DNA of 64,000 nucleotides from Candidatus Neomicrothrix sp. UBA2517 (GCA_002341185.1 DDNP01000003.1:1-64000), one strand, 5' to 3'; counted from the first letter of the stretch, positions 17,184-25,927 are shown. Numbers and translations: made by a program. The notes: a model not told the origin generated them from the letters alone.

Positions 17184-17723
17184 ATGTCACGAATAGGAAA
17201 GTCACCAATTGAAATTAAATCTGGCGTTGAAGTAACACTCAATGGTAATTCTATTGAGGTTAAAGGGCCAAAAGGAGTACTTACCCAAGATATTCCTGAA
17301 GGTATTCAAGCCAAAAAAGAGGATGAAACTATTATCGTTACAAGAGAGAATGAATTACGAGAGACAAAAGCGCTCCATGGATTAATCAGATCTCTAATTA
17401 ACAATATGGTTACAGGGGTTACGGAAGGGTATGAAAAGCAGTTAGAGCTTGTAGGTGTTGGATACCGAGCTCAATCCAAAGGAGCCAGTGCTCTAGAGCT
17501 TCAACTTGGATTCAGCCACCCCGTTAATTACGCTGCTCCTGAAGGAATAACGTTAGATGTTCCTTCTCAAACAGAAATAAACATCAGTGGTATTGACAAA
17601 CAAGTAGTTGGTCAAGTAGCCGCTGATATCAGAGCGCTTAAGAAGCCTGAACCTTATAAAGGCAAGGGAATACGATATGTTGGCGAGCATATAATCCGTA
17701 AAGCCGGAAAGACAGCAAAGTAG
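17184..17723 (+). CDS. rplF: 50S ribosomal protein L6
   Basis: Protein at the base of the L7/L12 stalk, 179 residues. I chose ATG 17184 (MSRIGKSPIEIKSGV), ten bases after rpsH with AAGGA upstream; the longer frame from 17115 overlaps rpsH and is not supported. VKGPKGVLTQ and the C-terminal KKPEPYKGKGIRYVGE are diagnostic. Confidence 0.97.
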   Translation: MSRIGKSPIEIKSGVEVTLNGNSIEVKGPKGVLTQDIPEGIQAKKEDETIIVTRENELRETKALHGLIRSLINNMVTGVTEGYEKQLELVGVGYRAQSKGASALELQLGFSHPVNYAAPEGITLDVPSQTEINISGIDKQVVGQVAADIRALKKPEPYKGKGIRYVGEHIIRKAGKTAK

Positions 17724-17732
17724 GTCGAGAAT

Positions 17733-18098
17733 ATGGTTAATGCAGCGAAACACAAACGAGATGGGCGACTAAAGCGACATAATCGTCTAAGAAGAAAAAT
17801 TCATGGCACAAGCTCTAGGCCGCGCTTAGCTGTCTTCCGATCAAACCGGCATATCTCCGCTCAGCTCATTAATGACGAAGAAGGCAACACTATCGTTTCT
17901 GCTTCAAGCCTAGAAACAGAAATAAGATCAGGTAATACAGGATCGAGAGAGGCTGCAACCAAGGTTGGGAAGTTAATCGGTGAACGTGCGAAATCTGCTG
18001 GAATTACTACCATCGTCTTTGACAGGGGTGGATTACAGTACCACGGAAGAGTTGCTGCGGTAGCAGAAGCAGCTCGCGAATCAGGATTGGAATTCTAA
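17733..18098 (+). CDS. rplR: 50S ribosomal protein L18
   Basis: 5S rRNA-binding protein, 121 residues. The N-terminus is basic (RRKIHGTSSRPRLAVFRSNR). VFDRGGLQYHGRVAAVAEAARE marks the C-terminus. The stop overlaps rpsE by one base (TAATG). Confidence 0.97.
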   Translation: MVNAAKHKRDGRLKRHNRLRRKIHGTSSRPRLAVFRSNRHISAQLINDEEGNTIVSASSLETEIRSGNTGSREAATKVGKLIGERAKSAGITTIVFDRGGLQYHGRVAAVAEAARESGLEF

Positions 18099-18664
18099 TG
18101 GAAATGAACGAAGAAAGAACACCTGGAGAATTACGAGATTCTCGAGTGATTCACATAAATCGAGTAGCAAAAGTTGTAAAAGGAGGACGAAGGTTTTCTT
18201 TCACAGCGCTTGTTGTCATAGGAGATGGTGCTGGTCGTGTAGGGCTTGGGTATGGGAAAGCGAAAGAGGTCCCGTTGGCTATCCAAAAGGGGACAGAAGA
18301 GGCTAAACGAAATATTTTCAGAGTTCCTATGGCGGGGTCAACCGTGACCCACCCCATAATTGGGGAAAACGGTGCTGGACGAGTAATGCTCAAACCTGCT
18401 GCTCCAGGTACTGGTGTAATAGCTGGTGGAGCGGCAAGAATAATATTGGAAGAAGCTGGGATACGTGATGTGCTATGTAAATCACTTGGATCTCCGAATC
18501 ATATAAATGTTGCGAGAGCGACGATAGACGGTTTAAGAAATCTTCAACGCCCTGATCAAATTGCAAATCTGCGCGGACTAGCAGCGGAAGAGTTTGTTCC
18601 CGGAGGAATGCTTGATGCATACAAAGAATCTGAACGATCCGTTCGCGAATTGGAGAAGAAGTAG
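18098..18664 (+). CDS. rpsE: 30S ribosomal protein S5
   Basis: Accuracy-related small-subunit protein, 188 residues. VVKGGRRFSFTALVVIGDGAG and GYGKAKEVPLAIQKG form the N-terminal dsRBD-like part; GAGRVMLKPAAPGTGVIAGG the second domain. rpmD begins two bases after the stop codon. Confidence 0.98.
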   Translation: MEMNEERTPGELRDSRVIHINRVAKVVKGGRRFSFTALVVIGDGAGRVGLGYGKAKEVPLAIQKGTEEAKRNIFRVPMAGSTVTHPIIGENGAGRVMLKPAAPGTGVIAGGAARIILEEAGIRDVLCKSLGSPNHINVARATIDGLRNLQRPDQIANLRGLAAEEFVPGGMLDAYKESERSVRELEKK

Positions 18665-18665
18665 A

Positions 18666-18845
18666 ATGGCATTAAAAGTCACCCAAATTCGTTCATCGAT
18701 AGGATCAAAACCCAAGCAGAGGGGAACCCTTCGTGCATTAGGTCTTGGGAGGATAGGAAAGACACACGTGTTACCTGATAAACCCGAAATCCGTGGAATG
18801 ATCAATACAGTTCCGCACCTTATCGAAGTCGAAGAAGTTTCTTAA
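18666..18845 (+). CDS. rpmD: 50S ribosomal protein L30
   Basis: Small protein, 59 residues. I chose ATG 18666 (MALKVTQIRSSIGSKPKQ), which gives the family length; the open frame back to 18594 lies within rpsE. LRALGLGRIGKTHVLPDKPE is the signature. Confidence 0.95.
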   Translation: MALKVTQIRSSIGSKPKQRGTLRALGLGRIGKTHVLPDKPEIRGMINTVPHLIEVEEVS

Positions 18846-18865
18846 TAATATTTCTTGAGAGGAAA

Positions 18866-19357
18866 ATGATGAAAATTCATGATTTGCAGCCACCTGAAGG
18901 ATCAAATAGGAGATCCAAGCGCGTTGCCAGAGGAATTGGCGGCAAGGGTGGTAAAACAGCAGGACGAGGTTCGAAAGGACAGCGCGCGCGAAACACAGTA
19001 AGAGTTGGTTTTGAAGGTGGTCAAAATCCTTTACATCTCCGACTTCCTAAATTAAGAGGATTCAACAATCCGTTCCGTGTCGAATATCAAGTAGTCAACT
19101 TAGATACGATCGCTGAATCAGGCATTACTGAAGTGACTCCGCACTCTCTTCACGAAAAGGGTCTCGTTAGAAAAAACTCACTTGTTAAAATTCTTGGACG
19201 AGGAGAAATTTCAACCAAACTAGACGTTTCAGCTCATGCATTCTCAAAATCTGCTGAGGAAAGTATCACTGCAGCAGGTGGAACTGTGACAATCTTGCCA
19301 AAACCTTGGGGAGAAGGTCGACCACCTGCCAAAGGAAATGCATTAACCAACAGATGA
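18866..19357 (+). CDS. rplO: 50S ribosomal protein L15
   Basis: Late-assembly protein, 163 residues. ATG 18866 or 18869 could start it, both behind GAGGAAA. The glycine-rich N-terminus (RGIGGKGGKTAGRGSKGQ) and PLHLRLPKLRGFNNPFR are typical. The last gene before secY, as in most bacteria. Confidence 0.97.
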   Translation: MMKIHDLQPPEGSNRRSKRVARGIGGKGGKTAGRGSKGQRARNTVRVGFEGGQNPLHLRLPKLRGFNNPFRVEYQVVNLDTIAESGITEVTPHSLHEKGLVRKNSLVKILGRGEISTKLDVSAHAFSKSAEESITAAGGTVTILPKPWGEGRPPAKGNALTNR

Positions 19358-19389
19358 GAAGCAATTCTTAATCAGCTAGGATAAAAAAT

Positions 19390-20739
19390 ATGGCAGCCAG
19401 TATTTTAAACATGTTCCGTGTTGAAGACTTACGAAATAAGGTCTTGTTCACTCTAGGTATGCTGGCCTTATATCGAGTCGGGTGTTTCGTTCCCGCACCT
19501 GGAATTGACATTGACGCTATACAACTCCTTAAAGAATCCACTGATGAAAATGGAGGGGCTCTAGCATTTCTGCGGCTCTTTTCTGGAGGTGCGTTAACAC
19601 AATTTGCGATTTTTGCATTAGGAATTATGCCATACATTACGGCTTCAATCATCATGCAAATATTGGGAGTTGTGATTCCACGAGTTGAACAATGGCAGCA
19701 AATGGGAGCAGTAGGGCAGAGAAAAATTACTCAAGCCACTCGATACTTGACTATAGGTATTGCTCTAATTCAATCAACAGCATTCGCCTTTCTCTTTCAT
19801 AACGGTGGTGGAGGATTTGGTAGTGCTCCAAGTAGCGGCACTCAGCTTGACTTACTTCCAAAATTTACTGCCCCAAGGGTAGCCCTTGTCGTTCTAACTC
19901 TCACCGCAGGTACCGCACTTTTGATGTGGATGGGTGAGCTGATTAGTCAAAAAGGTATAGGAAACGGCATGTCAATTATTATCTTTGCGTCGGTAGTTTC
20001 AGCTCTTCCTAATCAAGGAGCACTTGTAAGAACAGACGCCGGTATGGCTGGTTTGGTTGGAGTGATTTTCCTCTTTGGAGCAATGCTGGTAGCGATTGTT
20101 TTTGTTGAGCAGGGGCAGAGACGTATACCTGTGCAATTTGCTAAACGAGTAGTTGGTAGAAAGCAATATGGCGGTCAGAGTACCTACATACCTCTAAAAG
20201 TCAATCAATCTGGTGTTATCCCAATTATCTTTGCCAGTTCCGTTCTTTACCTTCCACAGCTACTTGTCTCGGTGCTTCCATCAGATAATGACCCGGCAAA
20301 TAACACTTGGGGAGAGTCAATCCAAAGCTGGATTGACAGCAACCTAGTAGTAAGTGATAGTCCTTTCTACCTTCTTTTCTTCGGACTATTGATAGTTGGA
20401 TTTTCTTATTTCTATACAGCTATCACCTTTGACCCAGTAAAACAGGCAGATAATATCCGTAAACAAGGAGGATTCATCCCCGGTATTCGACCTGGTCCTC
20501 AAACTGAACGTTATTTAGGGAAAATCTTAAATCGTATAACCCTTGCGGGTGCGATTTTTATAGCTCTAGTAGCTTTGGCGCCCACGTTTATCTTGGCAAA
20601 AGTGCTAGACCAAGGAAATGTAGGACAAGTGTCTTTCGGAGGTATATCCATACTGATTGCGGTTGGAGTTGCATTAGAGACAATGAAGCAAATTGATAGC
20701 CAACTTATGATGCGGAATTATGAAGGTTTCTTAAAGTAA
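19390..20739 (+). CDS. secY: Preprotein translocase subunit SecY
   Basis: Channel-forming subunit of the Sec translocon, 449 residues, inner membrane. About ten hydrophobic segments are visible. The N-terminal plug/TM2 region has FSGGALTQFAIFALGIMPYI, and the cytoplasmic loop has RRIPVQFAKRVVGR. The segment FDPVKQADNIRKQGGFIPGI is the signature before TM9. It lies between rplO and adk, the standard spc-operon end. Confidence 0.98.
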   Translation: MAASILNMFRVEDLRNKVLFTLGMLALYRVGCFVPAPGIDIDAIQLLKESTDENGGALAFLRLFSGGALTQFAIFALGIMPYITASIIMQILGVVIPRVEQWQQMGAVGQRKITQATRYLTIGIALIQSTAFAFLFHNGGGGFGSAPSSGTQLDLLPKFTAPRVALVVLTLTAGTALLMWMGELISQKGIGNGMSIIIFASVVSALPNQGALVRTDAGMAGLVGVIFLFGAMLVAIVFVEQGQRRIPVQFAKRVVGRKQYGGQSTYIPLKVNQSGVIPIIFASSVLYLPQLLVSVLPSDNDPANNTWGESIQSWIDSNLVVSDSPFYLLFFGLLIVGFSYFYTAITFDPVKQADNIRKQGGFIPGIRPGPQTERYLGKILNRITLAGAIFIALVALAPTFILAKVLDQGNVGQVSFGGISILIAVGVALETMKQIDSQLMMRNYEGFLK

Positions 20740-20765
20740 CCACTTATGAAACAGAAAGGTAATTC

Positions 20766-21323
20766 ATGACACTAGGTATGGTCATATTGGGGCGGCAAGG
20801 CTCCGGTAAAGGAACGCAAGCAGTCCATATAGCAAAACGATTTGAAGTTGTTCACATTTCAACCGGAGATATGCTTCGATCCGCTGTGGAAGAAGGAACA
20901 GAGCTCGGGCTTCAAGCAAAATCCATTATGGATGCCGGTGGGCTTGTAACGGATGATGTAGTTAACGGAATTGTTGCAGAAAGGCTCGCTAAGGAAGATG
21001 TGCGTTCCTCGGGATTCCTTCTTGATGGATACCCTCGAACTGTCGGGCAGGCTTCAGTTCTTAAACAACTGGTCGAAGGAAATCTTAAACTGGCTATAAA
21101 CCTAGATGTTTCAATTGAAGAAGTTACGCAGAGAATGATAAGCCGAGGACGTGAAGACGACACTCCAGAAGCAATTGCGAGACGACTTGAACTTTATGAG
21201 AGTGAGACGTCTCCTCTAATTCAGTGGTTTGACGATGAAGGGATACTTTGCGTTATTAATGGTTTGGGAACTGAAAGTGAAGTTCACAAGAGAGTTATAG
21301 ATGAAATAGAGAAAAATCTCTGA
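20766..21323 (+). CDS. adk: Adenylate kinase, short-lid form
   Basis: Interconverts ATP + AMP and 2 ADP in the cytosol. It has 185 residues, against 214 in E. coli, because the zinc/long lid is absent; short forms are usual in Actinobacteria. The P-loop is GRQGSGKGTQ (residues 9-18). The AMP site has STGDMLR and GYPRTVGQ. The short lid reads RGREDDTPEAIARRL. AAAGG precedes ATG 20766. The gene map, often found next, is absent; a 130-base non-coding gap leads to infA. Confidence 0.96.
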   Translation: MTLGMVILGRQGSGKGTQAVHIAKRFEVVHISTGDMLRSAVEEGTELGLQAKSIMDAGGLVTDDVVNGIVAERLAKEDVRSSGFLLDGYPRTVGQASVLKQLVEGNLKLAINLDVSIEEVTQRMISRGREDDTPEAIARRLELYESETSPLIQWFDDEGILCVINGLGTESEVHKRVIDEIEKNL

Positions 21324-21453
21324 TGTTTCACAAGATAACCATAATCAAATTCCCTATGGGTTGGGGAGTGACAGTAATGCCGGTAGGATTTTCATTTGGC
21401 TTTGAGCGCAGTAATACCTGTCAACAAACCCAAAAGTATTAAGGAGATAGACA

Positions 21454-21678
21454 CTGGCTAAATCAAAAGAAGATGCAATTGTAATGGAAGGAACGGTAGT
21501 TGAACCGCTCCCTAATGCAATGTTCCGTGTTGAGTTAGAAAACGGACACAAAGTGTTGGCTCATATTTCAGGGAAGATGAGAATGCACTACATTCGGATA
21601 CTTCCAGGTGACAAAGTGCAGGTTGAACTTACACCGTACGATCTAGAGCGCGGCCGCATCACATATAGATATAAATAG
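21454..21678 (+). CDS. infA: Translation initiation factor IF-1, probable CTG start
   Basis: OB-fold factor that occupies the ribosomal A site during initiation. From CTG 21454 the product is 74 residues and starts (M)AKSKEDAIVMEGTVVEPL, which aligns with the family N-terminus (MAKK.GAIEVEGTV). AAGGAG lies seven bases upstream. An in-frame TAG at 21448-21450 rules out any start further up. The first in-frame ATG (21484) would remove ten conserved residues and has no ribosome binding site at a proper distance. NAMFRVELENGHKVLAHISG and the final GRITYRYK are diagnostic. Confidence 0.9.
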   Translation: MAKSKEDAIVMEGTVVEPLPNAMFRVELENGHKVLAHISGKMRMHYIRILPGDKVQVELTPYDLERGRITYRYK

Positions 21679-21699
21679 TGTTAATTCAAAAAGGATCCA

Positions 21700-21816
21700 A
21701 TGAAAGTTCGAACAAGTGTCAAAAAAATGTGCGATAAGTGTCGCATTATTCGGCGAAGCGGGGTTGTTCGCGTGATTTGTTCAGCTAACCCCCGTCACAA
21801 GCAAAGGCAAGGATAA
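21700..21816 (+). CDS. rpmJ: 50S ribosomal protein L36
   Basis: Tiny zinc-ribbon protein, 38 residues. It starts MKVRTSVKKMCDKCRIIRR, with later Cys and His in VICSANPRHKQRQG, so the zinc ligand set CxxC...C...H is intact. AAGGA lies upstream of ATG 21700. Its place between infA and rpsM is canonical. Confidence 0.95.
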   Translation: MKVRTSVKKMCDKCRIIRRSGVVRVICSANPRHKQRQG

Positions 21817-21818
21817 GT

Positions 21819-22196
21819 ATGGCACGTATTGCCGGAGTAGATATTCCAAGAGAAAAAAGGGCAATCATCTCCCTTACCTATATTTACGGGATTGGCAGAA
21901 CGCTAGCCTCCCATGTATGTGAAGCAACTCAAATTGATGAAAATACCAGAGTAATGAATTTGACAGATGATGAAGTTGCTAAATTGCGTAGCTACATTGA
22001 AGGTGAGTTACGTGTAGAGGGTGACTTGCGACGAGAAGTTCAGCAAGATATCAAACGAAAAATGGAAATTGGTTGCTACCAAGGAATCCGGCATCGAAGA
22101 GGCCTTCCAGTCCGCGGACAGAGAACTCATACGAATGCTCGAACGAGAAAAGGTCCTAAGAAAACAATCGCAGGTAAGAAGAAGGTTCTTAAATAA
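21819..22196 (+). CDS. rpsM: 30S ribosomal protein S13
   Basis: Head protein contacting tRNA and the large subunit, 125 residues. MARIAGVDIPREKRAIISLT opens it; GIRHRRGLPVRGQRTHTNAR is the helix-two-turn region. The tail is basic and contacts the P site. rpmJ and rpsK lie two bases away on either side. Confidence 0.98.
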   Translation: MARIAGVDIPREKRAIISLTYIYGIGRTLASHVCEATQIDENTRVMNLTDDEVAKLRSYIEGELRVEGDLRREVQQDIKRKMEIGCYQGIRHRRGLPVRGQRTHTNARTRKGPKKTIAGKKKVLK

Positions 22197-22198
22197 TT

Positions 22199-22597
22199 AT
22201 GGCTACACAAAATTCAGGTACCAGACGGCCAAAGAAACGTGAACGAAAGAATATTACTCATGGCGTTGCACACATTAAAAGTTCTTTCAACAATACAATT
22301 GTAACTATCAGTGACCAACAGGGTAATGTTCTAGCTTGGGCTTCAGCTGGAAACGTGGGCTTCAAAGGTTCAAGAAAGAGTACCCCTTTCGCCGCACAAC
22401 TAGCCGCCGAAGAGTGTGCCCGAAAAGCTATGGAACATGGTATACGGAAAGTCGATGTAGAAGTAAAAGGGCCAGGGTCAGGGAGAGAAACGGCTATTCG
22501 GTCACTACAAACAGCAGGAATCGAAGTTACCGGTATAAAAGATGTTACCCCAATTCCGCACAATGGTTGCACTGTTATCAAGAGACGGAGGGTTTGA
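22199..22597 (+). CDS. rpsK: 30S ribosomal protein S11
   Basis: Platform protein, 132 residues. ATHGVAHIKSSFNNTIVTI-type sequence, SAGNVGFKGSRKSTPFAAQ and DVTPIPHNGCTVIKRRRV identify it. It overlaps nothing; rpsD starts one base after its stop. Confidence 0.98.
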   Translation: MATQNSGTRRPKKRERKNITHGVAHIKSSFNNTIVTISDQQGNVLAWASAGNVGFKGSRKSTPFAAQLAAEECARKAMEHGIRKVDVEVKGPGSGRETAIRSLQTAGIEVTGIKDVTPIPHNGCTVIKRRRV

Positions 22598-22598
22598 C

Positions 22599-23216
22599 AT
22601 GTCTAGATATACTGGGCCAAAAGCAAGGGTGTCTCGACGACTCGCTACGAATATTTGGGGTACAAAGGGCGAAGCAGATGCACTTGAAAAGCGACCTTAT
22701 CCTCCTGGTGAACACGGTAGAACCGGCCGAAGAGGAAATGATTCTGAATACAAAGTGCAATTACAAGAAAAGCAAAAAGCCCGATTTACTTATGGGCTAA
22801 CTGAACGACAATTCAGAAATATCTTTAAGGAAGCTAGCAGACGAGATGGAGTAACCGGAGACAATATGCTCAGGTATCTTGAACTGCGCTTGGATAATTT
22901 TGTATACAGATCAGGATGGGCTTCTACTCGTCCACAAGCACGACAGTTTGTAAACCATGGTCACGTTTCTGTAAATGGCAAAAGAGTTGATATCCCTAGT
23001 TACAGACTTAGAAAGGATGACGAAATTACTTTGCGAGATAAAGCTAAAGGAATGATCGTAATCCAATGGAATAATGATGTGTTAGACAGAGAAGCACCCG
23101 CATGGATTGAGATCACCGATGACAGGCTTGGTGCAAAAGTTCGTGATCTACCAATACGAGAACAAATAGATATACCGATTCGAGAACAACTCATTGTTGA
23201 GTTGTACAGCAAGTAA
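22599..23216 (+). CDS. rpsD: 30S ribosomal protein S4
   Basis: 16S 5'-domain primary binder, 205 residues. I chose ATG 22599 (MSRYTGPKARVSRRLATNI) with GGAGGGT upstream; the open frame from 22542 lies inside rpsK. The S4 RNA-binding domain has LDNFVYRSGWASTRPQARQ and FVNHGHVSVNGKRVDIPS. No zinc cysteines are present, so it is the C-minus form. Confidence 0.97.
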   Translation: MSRYTGPKARVSRRLATNIWGTKGEADALEKRPYPPGEHGRTGRRGNDSEYKVQLQEKQKARFTYGLTERQFRNIFKEASRRDGVTGDNMLRYLELRLDNFVYRSGWASTRPQARQFVNHGHVSVNGKRVDIPSYRLRKDDEITLRDKAKGMIVIQWNNDVLDREAPAWIEITDDRLGAKVRDLPIREQIDIPIREQLIVELYSK

Positions 23217-23247
23217 TAAACAGATAAACAAAACCAGAGGTAAAAAA

Positions 23248-24189
23248 ATGCTTTTGATACAACGACCAGAAATCAAGGCCTTAGATGAAGAGTTTGAGAA
23301 CAAGCAAAGGTTCCTCATCTCTCCTCTAGAGCCAGGATTTGGACACACCCTTGGGAATTCATTACGACGTACCCTTCTCTCAGCAATACCGGGAGCAGCA
23401 ATAACACACGTTCTTTTTGATAATGCAATTCATGAGTTTGACGTTATTGAAGGGATAATTGAAGATGTTCCCGATGTTCTCCTTAATATTAAAGACGTTG
23501 TTGTGAGTTCTGAAAATGAAGAGCCCGTGTTACTTCGGTTGGATGTAGCCGCTCAAGGTGAAGTAACGGCAGGTCAATTCTCACCAAACGCAGACGTTGA
23601 GATACACAATCCAGATCTTGTTATAGCAACTCTAAACGGATCCGGGTCTTTAGGAATGGAAGTTACTGTCCAGCGAGGTCGAGGCTATATTGCAGCTGAT
23701 GCTAATAAAGGAGAAAATACATCAACGACTCAAGTAGCTGTTGACTCTATTTTTTCTCCAGTTCGCCGTGTCACTTTTAGTATTGAACCTACACGCGTTG
23801 ATCAATCTAATGACTTTGATGCGTTAACTATCGAAATCGAAACAGATGGGTCTATGACACCAGCAGATGCATTTGCTTCAGCTGGCGGAACCTTAGGAAA
23901 TCTCGTCCAACTCGTAGCAGACTGGAGTGAAGAACCACAGGGTCTTGAACTAACAGAGGTTGTTACAGGAACATCAGGGTCACCAGACCTTGAACTCCCC
24001 ATAGAGGATCTTGAGTTGTCAGAACGACCAAGTAACTGTTTAAAGAGAGCTCAGATACATACTGTGGGCGAACTTCTCCAAAAGTCGGAGGCAGATCTCC
24101 TAGCTATCACTAACTTTGGCCAAAAGTCACTTGATGAAATAATTGATAAACTTGACGAACGAGGCTTAGCTCTCGCAGTTCATAACTAG
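23248..24189 (+). CDS. rpoA: RNA polymerase subunit alpha
   Basis: Assembly platform of RNA polymerase, 313 residues. I chose ATG 23248 (MLLIQRPEIKALDEEF) behind AGAGG; the in-frame extension to 23194 overlaps rpsD. The NTD has PGFGHTLGNSLRRTLLSAIPG. The CTD (about 245-313) has LSERPSNCLKRAQIHTVGEL and NFGQKSLDEIIDKL, including the arginine that binds UP-element DNA. Usual position between rpsD and rplQ. Confidence 0.98.
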   Translation: MLLIQRPEIKALDEEFENKQRFLISPLEPGFGHTLGNSLRRTLLSAIPGAAITHVLFDNAIHEFDVIEGIIEDVPDVLLNIKDVVVSSENEEPVLLRLDVAAQGEVTAGQFSPNADVEIHNPDLVIATLNGSGSLGMEVTVQRGRGYIAADANKGENTSTTQVAVDSIFSPVRRVTFSIEPTRVDQSNDFDALTIEIETDGSMTPADAFASAGGTLGNLVQLVADWSEEPQGLELTEVVTGTSGSPDLELPIEDLELSERPSNCLKRAQIHTVGELLQKSEADLLAITNFGQKSLDEIIDKLDERGLALAVHN

Positions 24190-24197
24190 GATCTGTT

Positions 24198-24551
24198 ATG
24201 CCCGGAAGACCTAAAAAAGGAAGACGCTTCGGTGGAAGCTCAGCTCATCAAAAAGCGATGATGGGAAATCTAGTATCTTCACTAATTGCCGCAGAAGCAA
24301 TTGTTACAACTGAAGCAAAAGCAAAAGCCATGCGACCAGTAGCTGAGAAGATCATTACAAAAGCAAAAAAGGGTGGTTTGCATAATCATCGCCAGATACT
24401 GGCTTTTCTGCGAGATCAAGAAATTGCTGATAAGTTAATGGAAGATGTTGGCCCAAGATACGCTGATCGACCAGGTGGTTACACCAGAATTCTTAAAATG
24501 GGACCACGTTATGGTGATAATGCTCCAATGGCGAGAATTGAACTTGTCTAA
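24198..24551 (+). CDS. rplQ: 50S ribosomal protein L17
   Basis: Exit-region protein, 117 residues, without the long C-terminal extension seen in many Actinobacteria. It starts MPGRPKKGRRFGGSSAHQKA. RPVAEKIITKAKKGGLHNHR and GGYTRILKMGPRYGDNAPMA are diagnostic. It closes the alpha operon. Confidence 0.97.
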   Translation: MPGRPKKGRRFGGSSAHQKAMMGNLVSSLIAAEAIVTTEAKAKAMRPVAEKIITKAKKGGLHNHRQILAFLRDQEIADKLMEDVGPRYADRPGGYTRILKMGPRYGDNAPMARIELV

Positions 24552-24569
24552 TTTCCTTTCAAGGAAATT
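24550..24569 (+). terminator. AT-rich hairpin at the end of rplQ
   Basis: AATTTCCTT (24550-24558) and AAGGAAATT (24561-24569) are perfect inverted arms of nine bases separated by TC, starting on the rplQ stop. No T-run follows, so termination is doubtful. It may mark partial termination or RNA processing before truA. Confidence 0.35.
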
Positions 24570-24583
24570 GAAAATAGAGAGTT

Positions 24584-25360
24584 ATGGTTTCTTCTCCCCC
24601 CCATGCTAAGAAATGCTACAGAGCCTGTGTTTCTTATGATGGAACCGAATTCCATGGTTTTGCAGAAAATCCTGGAGTGGAGACAGTAGCTGGTAAAATT
24701 CGTGAGTCATTGGAAATGATTCTTGGGAATAGAATTGATATCACATGCGCAGGGCGAACAGATGCAGGGGTACATGCTGAAGGACAGATCATCTCTTTTG
24801 ATGCCGAGGATTTTGACTACAGAAGAGTTCAAAAATCCCTTAATAAATTATGTGCCCCCTATATAAGCATAAGGGATTTGCAAGAAGCGGAAGATTTCTT
24901 TAACGCAAGATTTTCAGCTGTAAGCAGAACATATCGATACCGCATTCTCAATCAAGAGTACCCCGATCCCTTTTCTCACCGTTTCTCTTGGCATGTAAGT
25001 GCACAAATAGACCTTAGGAGAGTAGAACAAGCAACACAGGCACTAATTGGAGAGCACGATTTCAGCTCATTCTGCCGGAAAGCGACTGTACTCGTAGATG
25101 GCAAAGAGGAGAACGCTTCCTTAGTTAGAGAAGTACTCTCCATCAATATTAAAAGTGAAGAGCCTTATATAGAAATATGGATTACTGCTACTTCTTTTTG
25201 CCACCAAATGGTTCGCTCGATTGTGGGCACACTCGTTGAAATAGGCAAGGGGCGTTTGAAGGAATCAGATATGGCGTCGATTATTTTAAAGAAGGATAGA
25301 AATTTTGCTGGTCAAGTGGCGCCGCCTCAAGGGTTGAGTCTCATGAAAGTCGGATACTGA
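24584..25360 (+). CDS. truA: tRNA pseudouridine(38-40) synthase
   Basis: Converts uridines 38-40 of the anticodon arm to pseudouridine, 258 residues. The catalytic aspartate lies in CAGRTDAGVHAEGQ. FNARFSAVSRTYRYRI and the C-terminal FCHQMVRSIVGTLVEIGKGR match TruA. It follows the alpha operon, as in many Gram-positive bacteria. Confidence 0.96.
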   Translation: MVSSPPHAKKCYRACVSYDGTEFHGFAENPGVETVAGKIRESLEMILGNRIDITCAGRTDAGVHAEGQIISFDAEDFDYRRVQKSLNKLCAPYISIRDLQEAEDFFNARFSAVSRTYRYRILNQEYPDPFSHRFSWHVSAQIDLRRVEQATQALIGEHDFSSFCRKATVLVDGKEENASLVREVLSINIKSEEPYIEIWITATSFCHQMVRSIVGTLVEIGKGRLKESDMASIILKKDRNFAGQVAPPQGLSLMKVGY

Positions 25361-25429
25361 GATTGAAAAAACAGATGATGTCTCAATAAATTGGTTGTTT
25401 AGAGACATGTTTCACCGTATCGTAGATAG

Positions 25430-25459
25430 TTGTCCTAACTGATTTAGGCAAAATAACGT
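25430..25459 (+). promoter_or_regulatory. Candidate rplM promoter with internal inverted repeat
   Basis: TTGTCC (25430-25435), an 18-base spacer and TAACGT (25454-25459) precede rplM. Inside lies CCTAA-CTGAT-TTAGG (25434-25448), a perfect inverted repeat in an operator-like position. It fits the 114-base gap after truA. Confidence 0.4.
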
Positions 25460-25474
25460 GAAGAGAATAAAGTT

Positions 25475-25927
25475 GTGGCTACATATACACCAAAAAAATC
25501 TGAGATAGAACGTTCGTGGCATCTTGTAGATGCTGAAGGCCTTGTTCTGGGACGAATGGCAACCGAAGTTGCTAGAATTCTTCGAGGAAAGCACAAAGCT
25601 ACCTTCGCCCCACACATTGATACAGGTGATCATGTGATCATTATCAATGCAGACAAAATAGTACTTACAAGTGGAAAAGCTGAAAAGAAAATGGTGTACC
25701 GACATAGTGGATTTCCTGGGGGTATCAAATCTGATACTTATGAAGAGCTCTTAAATAAGAAACCAGCTGAAATTGTTCGACAATCGATTCGTGGAATGCT
25801 ACCTAAAAATAGGTTAGGAAGACAACAACTATTAAAACTGCAAGTTTATGCGGGACCAACTCATCCACATACTGCACAGAAACCAACCACACTAGAAATT
25901 GACCACGCTCGAGCGAAAGAAGTCTAA
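25475..25927 (+). CDS. rplM: 50S ribosomal protein L13
   Basis: Early-assembly large-subunit protein, 150 residues. The start is GTG 25475 (MATYTPKKSEIERSWHLVDA). GLVLGRMATEVARILRGKHK and VYRHSGFPGGIK are diagnostic. It forms the usual rplM-rpsI pair (gap of one base). Confidence 0.97.
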   Translation: MATYTPKKSEIERSWHLVDAEGLVLGRMATEVARILRGKHKATFAPHIDTGDHVIIINADKIVLTSGKAEKKMVYRHSGFPGGIKSDTYEELLNKKPAEIVRQSIRGMLPKNRLGRQQLLKLQVYAGPTHPHTAQKPTTLEIDHARAKEV

